The notes beneath the pieces are model-generated. The model had not been told where the DNA came from and made no database searches. It saw only the letters and a list, made by a program, of their open reading frames with translations. A program made the position numbers and the translations under genes. DNA of 64,000 bases, taken from positions 2,108,001-2,172,000 of the forward strand of contig CM031560.1 of the NCBI GenBank assembly GCA_018466975.1, read 5' to 3'. Positions within the stretch are counted from its first letter, which is position 1, and every line of letters starts with the position of its first letter. The stretch comes from Sparassis latifolia. Lineage: Eukaryota > Basidiomycota > Agaricomycetes > Polyporales > Sparassidaceae. Of the stretch, positions 12,123 through 22,952 are shown piece after piece.

Positions 12123-13390
12123 TCAGCCCACCGTGCGATTGAGATAGCTGCGTCTGCGATGTCGAGAAGGTGGGAAGGCGCGCAGCAGATGCGCGTGCCC
12201 CCCGAACTCGGCGGGCGGATACGGTACTGGGAGCGCGAGCGACGTGGGGACGGGAGGGACTAGAGAATCGCGGCGAGCGACGGTGTTAGTGGGAGTGACA
12301 TGTAAAGATGTCGCGCTTGATCCATGAACACCGGCTATAGCTGCAGCGGTGGTTGCGATGTGACCGGTCTCGTCTGCACTGCCGCCGATCGCGGTCGGTG
12401 TGGAGGGCGAGGTGCTTTTGTGCGCGACGTACACACCGAGGCAGATGGCGCCGATGATGACCTGGGGCAGGGTTTACCATCTGCACAGAGACGAGGAGCG
12501 GAAGACGTACCACAAGCAGGATCATACCCATAATGAGGACCCACCGAGACATGCGAGAAGAACCGGTCACGGTCTTCTTTAACCACGCACTGATGCGAGA
12601 CATTGAGCGGGAGGTGGAAGAGTAAGGTGAGCGGAAACGGGGGGGCATACCTTTGCTTCTGGGCGTACGGTTTCCGGTTGTCCTCCTTAGCAATCATGCT
12701 GAACCGTCTCCAGAATTCTTCGCCCTGGCGAGCGCCGCGCCTGGGGAGGAGAGTCTCTTCCCCATTGCCACGGAGGATGGGCTGGACTTCGGCGAACTTG
12801 ACGTCGCGGGTAGCGGGAGCGTTGGAAGGACGGATGAAGGCGGGTTCGATGGGCGTCATGGGTGGCTGAAGCGGATGGGGAGTGCTGGGTATGCTGGGGG
12901 TGCCCTGACGGGCGACGAGGGTGAGGGGCTTGGGGAACTGGAGCTGGGACATCTCCGGGGAGGCTGTCTGGCGGCCGTCTGGGGCGGCAACGCGACTGGG
13001 CTGAGCGAGGTTGAGGGCGGCTATGGGCGCAGCGTATCCGGGCTTGGGTGAGGCGAGCGGGATGGGCTGCTGCTGGGGCTGCATCTGCATTCTGGGGCCT
13101 TTATACTCCATGCTGTCGTCGAACGGGTTCTGTCCGCTCACTCCGGGCCCCCTGCTGTCATCCAGGTAATGGTCATACCTGAGAGACGCATCGGTCGGAG
13201 ACATGAAGCGTTACTCTGGGGAGAATACGCACATGTTGTATGCCGATGTCCTCGCATTCGGATCTGGAGGGGGCTGCTGTCTGACACGGACCGTGGCAGG
13301 ATGTTGCTGGTACATCGAGTCGGGCTCGTCAGTCGCGAATGGGGGTCGACCCGCGATGGGAGGAGTACGGTAGATAATGGGCTGCGCCAT
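12123..13390 (-). CDS. Single-pass membrane protein with proline-rich N-terminus, function unknown
   Basis: Four exons join in frame to 367 residues: 13233-13390, 12651-13178, 12511-12589 and 12461-12123, all with GT-AG borders. Residues 1-225 are Pro/Gln/Ser-rich and probably disordered. A conserved-looking patch follows (EEFWRRFSMIAKEDNRKPYA, then QSAWLKKTVTGSSRMSRW). One hydrophobic segment near residues 250-275 (VLIMGMILLVV joined across an intron to VIIGAICLGVYVA) is flanked by Lys/Arg on the N side, suggesting a type II orientation with the long N-terminus in the cytosol. The short C-terminal tail contains HVTPTNTVARR. I recall similar proteins only as hypothetical proteins of Agaricomycetes. 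No enzyme motif is visible, so no function is proposed. Confidence 0.75.
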
Positions 13391-14128
13391 GTCAATAAAA
13401 GAGAGCGACGAAAGAACGCTAAAGAGAATGGATGCCTCAGAATACCAAGGCTGGTCTTGCGTCTGTCGCAAGAGCCGAGAAAATGAAAGATGGAAGGAGA
13501 AGGCAAGCAACGCACTCAACACTCGCTTATCAGTTTTGGCAACGTCGGCTATTTTCCGCCGGTTACGGCGTAGCGACAACTACTCCTAGGGGCACTACGG
13601 CTGCTCAGAATTCTTCGGACATGTACATTTCTCTGTTTGTTTTATTCACACCCGCTAACACAAATTTGCACGCTGGGCTGGAGGAGTAGAACTGACGAAA
13701 TTTCGCCGCCAGACCCCGTGACTGTCGCGTGGCGACCGGTGTTGCTGAAGTCGAGACAGTAACAATGATTTGTATCTTGTGCATAAAGAGCAGCAAGGAA
13801 CAGCATAAGCGAACTTGCGGTTGTGTTCTTACCGAGAGGAATTGAGGGATATGTCAACAATACTATATCTGATTGTGTCAGGCGCGGCGCCTGGTCAACT
13901 GGGACAAGAATAATTTACACTCAGCGGTGTACTGTAATACAGTAGGCAGTTTGGGCGAGGCTATTTTTTCGCTGTCAAAAAGTGGCGCCAAATTCCCGAA
14001 TTTTGTGGTGCGCCACTGTCAAAATTACGTCGACCGCGGCGGAGATTTGTTGAAAAGTGGCCGTATAGCCTAATGGCGGTGAATGGGGAGAATTTATTCT
14101 CGTGCGGGGCCCTAGAGAGCTAGGCGAG

Positions 14129-14131
<3 letters not shown>

Positions 14132-14166
<35 letters not shown>
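14132..14166. repeat. (GA)n microsatellite, about 17 units
   Basis: An uninterrupted run of alternating G and A over 35 bases lies between two genes, followed at once by a short G-run. Seen directly. Confidence 0.97.
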
Positions 14167-14168
<2 letters not shown>

Positions 14169-15057
14169 GCGGGGGGAAAACCTGGCCGATCGCTCCTTAA
14201 ATACAATTCTGCCCACCCCGACGTCTTCTCTCTCGGAACATTCCTCGGGCCCTGATTCGTTCGTTCGCGTGCGTACGTAGAGAGAGCAAAAATGAGATGA
14301 CATCGATGACGGATGCGCTAAGTGGTCCTACCGAAAGGAGAAGGAGACATACTAAGAAAGGAAACTATGCAACGGATGCTTTTTCCGCGGCGAACTCACC
14401 GTTCTGCGCAACCTCCAGTTAACGTTATAACCTCTCGTCAACGGTGACAGAAAAATCCCAAGAGGCGTTCCGGGCCTCTTGCAACGGAAGCGGGGAGCTG
14501 AGCCTCGACCAGCCCTTGCGCCATAGCCGCCTACAGTGTCCGAGAGGTCCTTCCGCCTAGCGACCGCGTGAGGTAGAGTCGGAGGGATACAAGTACAGAG
14601 AAAGCAGAAATTGTAAAGAGAAATTTGAATTCAATTTTAGGCAGGACAGGGCCCACTCGTTATTGTAGACTTGCGTGCAGCCTGCAAGCGCCGACATACC
14701 CGCGATAGCTGTAGGGAATAAAGTTTTCCTAGTGTTTACACGGTTCCAAGCATGTATTAATTTTCTTTACCACGCCACAATTAAATTTGCCTTGGTTCAG
14801 AAGGAATAATCCTGCAGGTGCTCTTGCAGATTTAGTTGCAGTCCTTGAAGTCTAAGTTTTGCTGGACATTCTTAAGTGCCAGTGCATTGTATCTACCAAG
14901 GTTGAGGAAAGAATTTTCACAGTGATTTAATTTCTGAGTTTCCATATTATTTGCCTGTGTTGGGGATTGGTGGGGGATTTGTTGTGCAATGGACGATCCT
15001 TCTAAACCGTTTATGGGAGCAGACACAAACACTGCCAAATATACCCGTCCGACGGGA

Positions 15058-15086
15058 ACGCGTCGCGTCACGGTCGCGTCGTTTGG
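15058..15086 (+). promoter_or_regulatory. MluI-box-like cluster just upstream of SMC6
   Basis: One exact ACGCGT (15058-15063) is followed by two further TCGCGT hexamers within 25 bp, ending about 20-45 bp before the chosen ATG. ACGCGT is the known binding core of the MBF (Mbp1/Swi6) factor that drives S-phase genes in fungi. SMC6 is a plausible MBF target, but binding here is an inference. Confidence 0.4.
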
Positions 15087-15105
15087 TAACACTTTTACAA
15101 CCACC

Positions 15106-18100
15106 ATGCCGCCCAAGCGCGCCATTACCATACACAGCGACGACGAAGGGTCCGCACCAGAGAGCTCCCCAGCCTCCAAGCGCGCGCGCACCCAGGAGGA
15201 TAGCGACACCGGGCTCGCGTCCCGGCCTAAGCGGGCCACCAAGGGCAAGGGAAAGTCCAGGCAGCGCACAGAGGAGGCCGTGGATCTGGTAGACGAGGAG
15301 GAGGACGCCGTTGGGCAGACTGCACCAGACGAAGATGAGGAGAAGAGATTTGAGGAAGAGCATGAGGAGGAGATCCGGGAGAACCTCATGTCGAAGGGCA
15401 AGGCACAGGGGGTAAGCGTCAGCCCTGTACTTGCTTTCTGCTAACTTAAATTTCGTGTAGGGCATCGCGGAGATGGGTATCATCGAGTCTATTGAAATGC
15501 ACCAGTTCATGTGTCACAAGTACTTGACGTTCCAATTTGGGCCTCAAATTAACTTCATTATCGGTGAGTGCATATATGCTCAACGCGAAGACCGACTGTC
15601 TTATCCCTTATGCAGGCCATAACGGAAGTAAGCTCTATTCATGATGCCCCGAGTGATATACGATGCCAATGATCGCGTTGTACAGGCGGCAAGAGCGCTG
15701 TACTTTCTGCGCTTACCGTGGCTCTTGGAGGCAAAGCAAACTCTACCGGACGTGGGAGCGGTTTGAAGTCATTTATTCGCGAAGGACAATCGTGCGTCGT
15801 ACTAAAATCAACTTACGTGCTGACGCAGTCCTCAATCGGTGTTATTAAGGGTGGCCGAAGTTACTGTTTGTCTCAAGAATCAGGGCGAAGAAGCTTACAA
15901 GCCCAAAGATTATGGCAAGACTATCGTTATTACTCGCCGTTTCACCAGGGAAGGATCTTCTAGTTATAAAATTAAAAGCAAGGAAGGGAAGGTCGTCTCT
16001 ACCAAACGAGAGGAGTTGTCCGCTATCTGTGATCACATGAATATTCAGGTTGACAATCCCATGAACATTCTCACTCAAGGTGCATATAACCGTTTCTTCT
16101 CCTTTCGTCTTCACTAACGTTTGCCGACAGATGCTGCCAGGTGATTAGGTCGCGCTGGTATTGCCTCGTAGTTCTCTAATCGGTTCTTCAGGCAGTTTTT
16201 GAGCGCATCACAGCCTGCCGACAAATACAAGGTAAAAAGTTCTTGTCGATGTTTCTAACAGCACGCTAAAATTATCCGTTCGCACAGTTCTTCCTCCGTG
16301 GCACGCAACTCAGCCAGCTGAGCGAGGAATACCAAACGTGTCTGGAGAACATCAGTCAAACCCAGAAGGTTTTGAAGCGCAAATCGGAAGTCATTCCGGA
16401 TTTGCAAGATGCGTTGGAAGAAGCGACTGCGCGCTTTCGGGAGGCCAACAAGGCCCGTGAGCAGAGGCACAAGGCCGACGAGTTGAAGAAGGAGCTTGCG
16501 TGGGCCCATGTCCAGACCAAGCAGGATGTAAGTCTGTATCACGTTCTCATGTATCATGTTCCTGATGGCTACTTTTTAATCAGGAACTGCAAGAGAAGCT
16601 CGAAGAAGCAGCCAAACTATCTCGTCGCTTGCCGAAAATCCGAGAGCAGATCGCTGCTGCCAATGTACGCTTCCTTGCGCTGCAATGCACGTATCTTCAT
16701 TAATGGACTTCCTACAGAAAGAGTTCGAAGAGAGTTCACAACTGGTTCAGGCTTACGAGGAGGAAAATCACAATCTTGGTTCCATTGGGCACCTCCATGA
16801 GATGAGGAACGAGATAAATTCCAAATTGAAGACAAACAAGCAGAAGCTGGCGACCATGAACGTGTGTTGTGTCCACCTTCTCCCATGACTTTTCCACGCT
16901 AACCCTGTAACGGAATCTCTGCAGAATGAGGAAAAGGAGATGCTTAGGGGCTTGAAAAGGGTGAACGACGCGATTGCAAACCTTGATGCCAGGATCCAGG
17001 AAGAAGTGAAGAAGGACGAGGATGCTAGCAAGGAAAGGCGGGACGATCTGGACCGTCGACTGGAAGAGGCGAAAGTCTCGTGTGACCAGGCTGAACGGCA
17101 GCTTCAAGATCTCAAGGACGAGCGCCAGCAGAGGGGTCCAGAGACCGAGAAAATCAAGCAGGACATACAGAAGCTCAATCAAGAACGCGAGCAGCTCAAA
17201 CGTAGCATCGTAGAGTGCCAGGAGCAAGTGCGGATGTGCGTTGAGCGCGAGCGCAACAAAGTAGCGAGGTTTGGCACGAACATGGACAGAGTGATGGCAG
17301 ATATCCAACGAACGAGATGGCATGGGAATAAACCTGTCGGGCCATTTGGATTGTTCGTTGGCGTCAAGGATCCGGCTCAATGGGCTCCGATTATACGCGT
17401 TCAACTGGGGGCCCTTATGAGTGGATTTGCGGTAACTGACGCTCGGGATCGCAAAACACTCGAAAAGTTGTTAAAGGGCCATGGCAAGTGAGTGTTACTT
17501 CATCCTGGAGGCGAGAACATGCTGATGGAGTTGAATCAAAGCCGGAACCCGTCCATTGTCATCTCCGAGGTTGACTTGTTCGACTATAGTCGAGGAGAGC
17601 CACCAGAGGGATACCTCACTGTTTTGCGCGCTCTAGAGGTATAAATTCTCGAATAACTTGGTGTAGTATATGCTCTGACTGATCATCCTACATGTTAGAT
17701 CTCTGACGAGTACATCCTGCGTGTCTTGATTAATCAAGCGCACGTCGAGGGCACGTTCCTTGCTCCTACCCGTTCGGATGCAGACAGCGTCTTGTTACAG
17801 TATGGACGCGGTGGGACGGCTTGGTCAGGCGATCTGTACAACGTCCGCCGTTTCCCGTGAGTGCTCTATATATTTTTTTTCGTGGACATCGACTGAGCCC
17901 TGCACAGTGAGGGGGGTGGACAGTCATCTGTCATTCATGCGCTTAGCATGGGCGACCCAAGGCAGCAGCTGTTCACCGGCAATGATGCCACAGCGGATAA
18001 GCAGTGAGTCACGATAGGTGCCATTCATCGATGTTCGTCTAAATATGACCCGTCTAGACGTTGGCAAGAACGTGGGATGAAGCTCGAGCAGCAGTACAAC

Positions 18101-19795
18101 TTGCTGAGCCAGCAGATAGATCAGCTCAAGCAGACGGAGACGCAGAAGGATAGGGAAGCCCGGAGTCTTGCTGTTTGTGCCCAGTTAATGCAACCAGCAT
18201 TGTCGCGTACTCACTCGCGTTGTGCAGAAACAAGAGAGCGACATGTTGCGACGATCCAGAGGACTGAAGGACCAGCGTGACTCCCTCCAAATCCAAGTCA
18301 ACAATGATATGCCCGTTGGAATTTCTGGACTCCAGGATTCCAGAGCTGTGCGTAGCTGTCTGCTGAACTTCGCTTATTCGTTCTGACACGTTCTACTGGA
18401 ACTAGGACATGGTGAAGGAAAAGGAGGCTTATGAAAGCCAGTGGCAGACTCTCGACAAAGAGAGGAAGGAAGTCAACGAAGCGCAGCGTCCCTTGTTGGA
18501 GGAAGCCAACGTTATTAAGAAGCAGATAGAGGAGTTTTCGGAGCTACAAGTTGGCATACAGGTCCATGCTTCTGACACCGCCCATACGAAGCATACGCTA
18601 ACGACGGCTACCTCTAGAACAAAATTAGTGTTGAGGCTGTGAGACGGCTGAATGCGCAGAACACGGCAACGCATTTCAACGAGAAACTTCAGGCTGAGGA
18701 GGCCAAGGTCACCACTGCTGAGGACGTGGTGAAGACTTTACAGACAGAGTTTGAGGTAATCTGTAACCTGTTTCAACGACTCGTCATGTCTCACTGAATG
18801 ACTGTCGCAGCAATGGACAGCCAAGGCGACGGAGTACTGTGAACGCTTCGAGAACCCTCGTAAGGCTGAAGACGTACAGAAGAATTTGGAAGCCGTTCAG
18901 ACAGCCCTTCGCGAGCGTGAGAAGAAGTGAGTTGGCTCCGCTCACTACTTTGTCTACCTTGCAAACGTGTGTGATGCAGGCAAGGCGCTACAGTCGAAGA
19001 TATGACGATAGAAGTCAACAAGAAGAAGGCTGCGCTGGAGACTGCCAAGAAGGACTTGAAAAACATGCTATCTTTGAACAGGGTATTTTGTTATCAGTAG
19101 CCTTGCAGTCCACCGCTGACTCTTGCGCTTCAAGGCCCTTCGGAGATCTGTGAAAGTCCGTCTTGCTAAGTGGCATGAGTTTCGCCGTCACATCGCCCTC
19201 CGTTGCAAAGTGTACTTCTCGTACCATCTCTCGAACCGTGGCTACTACGGCAAAGTTTTGTTTGACCATGTCAACGGCTCTCTACAGCTGAAGGTAGGCG
19301 CCGAGTTCTATGCCAATAGTTATTGGCTAACCATGTTTTGTCCGCAGGTGCAAACGGACGATCAGACATCCACGCAAAATTCGAGGGAGAAGGATCCGCG
19401 CTCGCTCTCTGGTGGAGAGAAGTCGTTTTCCACCATTTGTCTCCTGCTGTCACTCTGGGAGTCCATCGGTTGTCCTATTCGGTGCCTTGGTCAGTGTCCC
19501 ATCATGATCCTAACAGGATCACCTGCTAATGGCTACCCGCAGATGAGTTCGATGTGTTCATGGATGCTGTGAATCGCCGTATCAGTATGAGGATGATGGT
19601 GGGTCATCAGGTCCGTTTACTGTAGTGCAACTACTGAGTTGTCGTCGCCAGATCGACACTGCCAACTCGTCCAACAACAAGCAGTACGTCCTGATCACCC
19701 CGCAAGATATGACCAACATCCACGTCTCACCCTCCGTGCGCGTCCACCGCATGACCGACCCCGAGCGCGGCCAGGGTGTGCTGGCATTCCAGTGA
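15106..19795 (+). CDS. SMC6: Smc6 subunit of the SMC5/6 complex
   Basis: Smc6 is the ATPase subunit of the nuclear Smc5/6 complex, which works in recombination repair and replication-fork stability. The start MPPKRAITIHSDDEG at 15106 begins an acidic, basic-patched tail. Next come the head motifs MHQFMCHKYLTFQFGPQINF and the P-loop GHNGSGKSAVLSAL. Coiled-coil heptads cover roughly 16300-17300 and 18050-19080, with a hinge region between (PFGLFVGVKDPAQWAPIIRV). The ABC signature SLSGGEKSFSTICLLL (19408-19455) and Walker B DEFDVFMDAVNRR follow, ending in VRVHRMTDPERGQG and TGA 19793-19795. The gene has more than fifteen introns. The P-loop is split over three exons, one being a 12-nt microexon at 15616-15627. 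An ATG at 14989 would give an N-terminal extension, but the MluI-box cluster lies inside it, so 15106 is preferred. Confidence 0.94.
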
Positions 19796-20169
19796 GCGTA
19801 GTCGTAAATCAGTTTTCTGAAGAGATGGTGTTGTGGTGGTGATACCTTAGCTCGTGCTGAATGCGCTTTGTTTTCATATTCTACTCCCCGTTACCCTTAT
19901 TTCTTGCAGTATCTTAGAAGTTGGTGTAGTATAATAGAGTTGAGAAGATTCGAAGCTGCTTTCCTCACCGGCCTCACCGGTCAAGGGATGCCACTTCATG
20001 GCCACGTGATCGCGTTCTTCTACGGACATTTCCGCGGTTGACCTCCTCTATCCGTGATCACCTCATACGCGCGACATATTCTTGGAATTTTTGCACATAC
20101 GCAGCTTGTACGCACTGAAACATTTTGCGAGCGATCTTTTGAAGTTGTAGCAGCGCGTCATTTTCTTAG
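19796..20169. other. Intergenic between SMC6 and zinc-finger gene
   Basis: 373 bp that must contain the SMC6 3' UTR and the zinc-finger gene promoter. One CACGTG E-box core lies at 20003-20008. No gene seen. Confidence 0.5.
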
Positions 20170-22421
20170 ATGTGAGTGCTTCGCAGTCGCGACGCGTTCT
20201 TCGCCGCTGAGATTTGGGCCAGGACGAGCAGGCCACCCAAAGCATTTTCAGCTGCATGTCCTCATGAGGGATGCACGTACCAGACAAACTCCAGGGATAA
20301 GAAGGCCCTCCATAACAATCTCAGCTCTCACAGTTCCAATTACCACAACTCGAAGACTTCGATACGGTACGAAGGTGTGGATATCTCTGTCACGCGTTTT
20401 CGCGTTAGTGCATGATATGGCGCTCACGTCATGTGCAGGCAAACTGGTTTTTATGCATCGGGACCCCGCTACGCAGAGGATGAATTGTCTCTGTGGGCGG
20501 TTCTCCTCCAGAAGCACTCAGGACCTCCGTGCTCACGTGGCGAAGGAACATAAGAGGCCTGGTGCCTCTGACACAAATGAGAGCAGCAACGGCAGACACA
20601 GCATTTTCACCCCCACAGACGTCGCCTTGCTCCCCGTCCCGCGCCTGTCTGACTCACCATCTTCAGGCTCCATCAGGATGTCTGTCGACTCTGTCCAGTC
20701 GCCTGAACCTTCACCCCCGTGTGAAGTCGTTCGTCTGCCCAGACCTCAACAGAAGCATAGGCCTGCGTACGCGAAAAGCGCCAGCAATGCTACTGATCAG
20801 TCATCTTCCGGGAGGAAGTACCGGATGGAGAAATCATCAAGCATACAGGCTGCTCCCACCGCTCGTCCCTTCAAGGATCTCGCTGGCCGCATTGATCATC
20901 CATTAATGTCCTCGAAAACTGTGAGGAAACAAGCGGGGCCTTCCAGATCAAATGCCGGCGCCGCTAGCTCCTCGAAATTATCTGCTCGTGCCCCGTCTCC
21001 CACCCCATCGTATGAATACCTTAGTGATCATGATATGCCATACGACATTGCATCCCAGCCATCTCCAGATAATCGCAAGATTCCTGGCAAGGTGATGGCC
21101 AGGCTCAGTTCCTTTGTTCCACCTCCGCATCCTGGCCTGTCTTCGAAGAAACGCAAGTCTGAAACGCATCCCAGTGCCTCCGAGTCCAAGGCTAGAGTGA
21201 AGCACACGATGCCTACGTTCGGAGAGAGCATCAGTGCAGGTCGACACACCCCTTATTTGGTCAGCGCTTCGAAACACAAGCATGATGTGTCGTCGTCCAC
21301 GCGTCCATCGATCGCTCCAAGGGCCTTCGCTAGTCACTCGGTTCTGAAGGCTGTCGAACGAGAGCTTCCTCCTCCACTTCGAGACTTGAATAAGGCTAAG
21401 AGCACAGCCACCCGCGGTTCCCCTACGTTCGGTTCTTCCTCCGCAAGAGTATCCATGCCCGCCCCACGCGTTGTCGAACCGTCATCATCTCCTATACCTA
21501 CGAGAGCATCTATGGTGGTACCACATGTGGTTGGCCCATCATCATTTCCTCCGCCTGCGCCTCCACGAGTCGTGGTCGACGTCTCGACGTCTACCACAGC
21601 ACCCAGAGTGCCTCCAAATACCAGCTCCAAGTCGCGCGTGGACAACCAAGCAGTTGCCACCACAGCCATCTGTAATTCTTGCCACAAACCGGTTGTTCGC
21701 GCGCAGTTCGAGCGTGCTTACAAGCTGTGCGCCTCGTGCCGTGAGAAGGCGCGCGAGTACCAGAAGAAGAGGAAGGAATGCAAGCATCAGAATGGATTCC
21801 AGGAGTTCATCGCACAGTTTCGAGAGGCGCACAGTGTGCAACGTCCTGTCCAGCCACGCGTTGACGAAAACGGGCACGCTGTGAGCATGTTGGGGAAGAG
21901 GAAGGCGGAGAGCGAGGATACTCTACTTGCGCGGAGGAAGCGCGTGGATACCTGGAGAGACGTCGTAGAATACCAAACCGAGGACGCGTTCTACGCTGCC
22001 GTGGAGCTAAAGCTCAAAGAATGCCAACTGAACGATGGGGACGTCGACTTGCTGGACATGCATATCGGATTCGCGAGGGTCAAGCCCCCCAGCACAACAG
22101 TGCAGAATACTTTCGACGCAGTGGAAGCGAGGCTCAAAGGATTGGGCTTCCCGTGAGTATCTTTCAATATCTTCCTCTATAGTTTACTCACGCTTGCGAA
22201 GGCTCACAGGTAGGGGAACCATGATGGTAACCGACAAGATGCAGGTTTCTAAGCGTCGTTGTAGATGCAAAGGGATGCCTAAGATTAACGTTACAGGGGA
22301 CGACATTGTCCGAGGGAAGTGCGGGGGAACGATTGAACTGAAAGTCGACCTGGACGAAGAGCATCAGGCGGACCTGGGCATCGTAGGAATAAATGTCATA
22401 TTGAAGGTTGTGCATCGGTAG
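20170..22421 (+). CDS. C2H2-type multi-zinc-finger protein, probable DNA- or RNA-binding protein
   Basis: Four exons join in frame to 692 residues: 20170-20171, 20232-20374, 20439-22152 and 22202-22421. The first exon gives only AT of the start codon; the G comes from exon 2, producing MPPKAFSAACPHEGC. Finger 1 is CPHEGCTYQTNSRDKKALHN with downstream His. Finger 2 is CLCGRFSSRSTQDLRAHVAK with EH. A Ser/Pro-rich disordered stretch of about 430 residues follows. Then comes a four-Cys knuckle, CNSCHKPV...YKLCASC, followed by a basic helix (REKAREYQKKRKECK). The last exon has CRCKGMP and RGKCGGT, perhaps a further metal site. Nuclear action is inferred from fingers and basic patches (GKRKAES, ARRKRVD). 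I do not recognise a named family. The 22153-22201 intron uses an AAG acceptor; without it the protein would stop after GLGFP. Confidence 0.75.
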
Positions 22422-22952
22422 GTCTGCAGTGTCGGGCGTGGAGGTCTTCTACCTGACCAGTCTATTTACGTAATATGCGATCCTTCCTCTCACCTTTGTT
22501 CTTCAATACATAGTTATGTTTGAGGAGACTGTATGCAGCTGTACATATGTTTCAAGGAAGTCCTTTCAGGCGCTTGTTAGACCTAACCCTAGACTCTGTC
22601 TTTGAGCGAAGGGAACGCGTAGCGGGCGCTTCATTACCTCCTTCACGCCAGCCCAAGTGCACGCAACTCTCTTATTTCATCTCTTTCACATACCTTTCTC
22701 TTACCATTATTTCATTTCGGGTTCCAGCTAGAAACGCATCTGTTATTATACTTGAAATTGTGGGTAGCAACATCATCTACTGGAGGGTGTTGCACGGAAG
22801 GGACGAGGTGTGTGTATATACTGTGCGGGAATGGCTTTCACGCTGTGCGAATTTCATCCGGACCTTTTCAGGAATAACTGTTTCCACTGCTTCACGGTGA
22901 ACAACCGTGTCAGGTCTGTGTCACGTTGAACAGCCTGTGGTGAACCCGACAG
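22422..22952. other. Intergenic, nothing recognised
   Basis: 530 bp between two genes on the same strand. A 126-codon open frame at 22520-22900 has no domain and no good ATG context, so it is not called. Confidence 0.5.

Larger units (their letters stand above)
13391..15105. other. Divergent intergenic region with microsatellite
   Basis: This is 1.7 kb between the membrane-protein gene and SMC6. It contains a GA microsatellite and, at its right end, MluI-box-like elements listed separately. An in-frame ATG at 14989 could extend SMC6 at its N-terminus by 39 residues. No other gene was seen. Confidence 0.5.

Noticed and set aside
14832..15401. 189- and 187-codon minus-strand frames over the SMC6 start
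   Set aside because: Ser- and Leu-rich shadows of the acidic SMC6 N-terminus.
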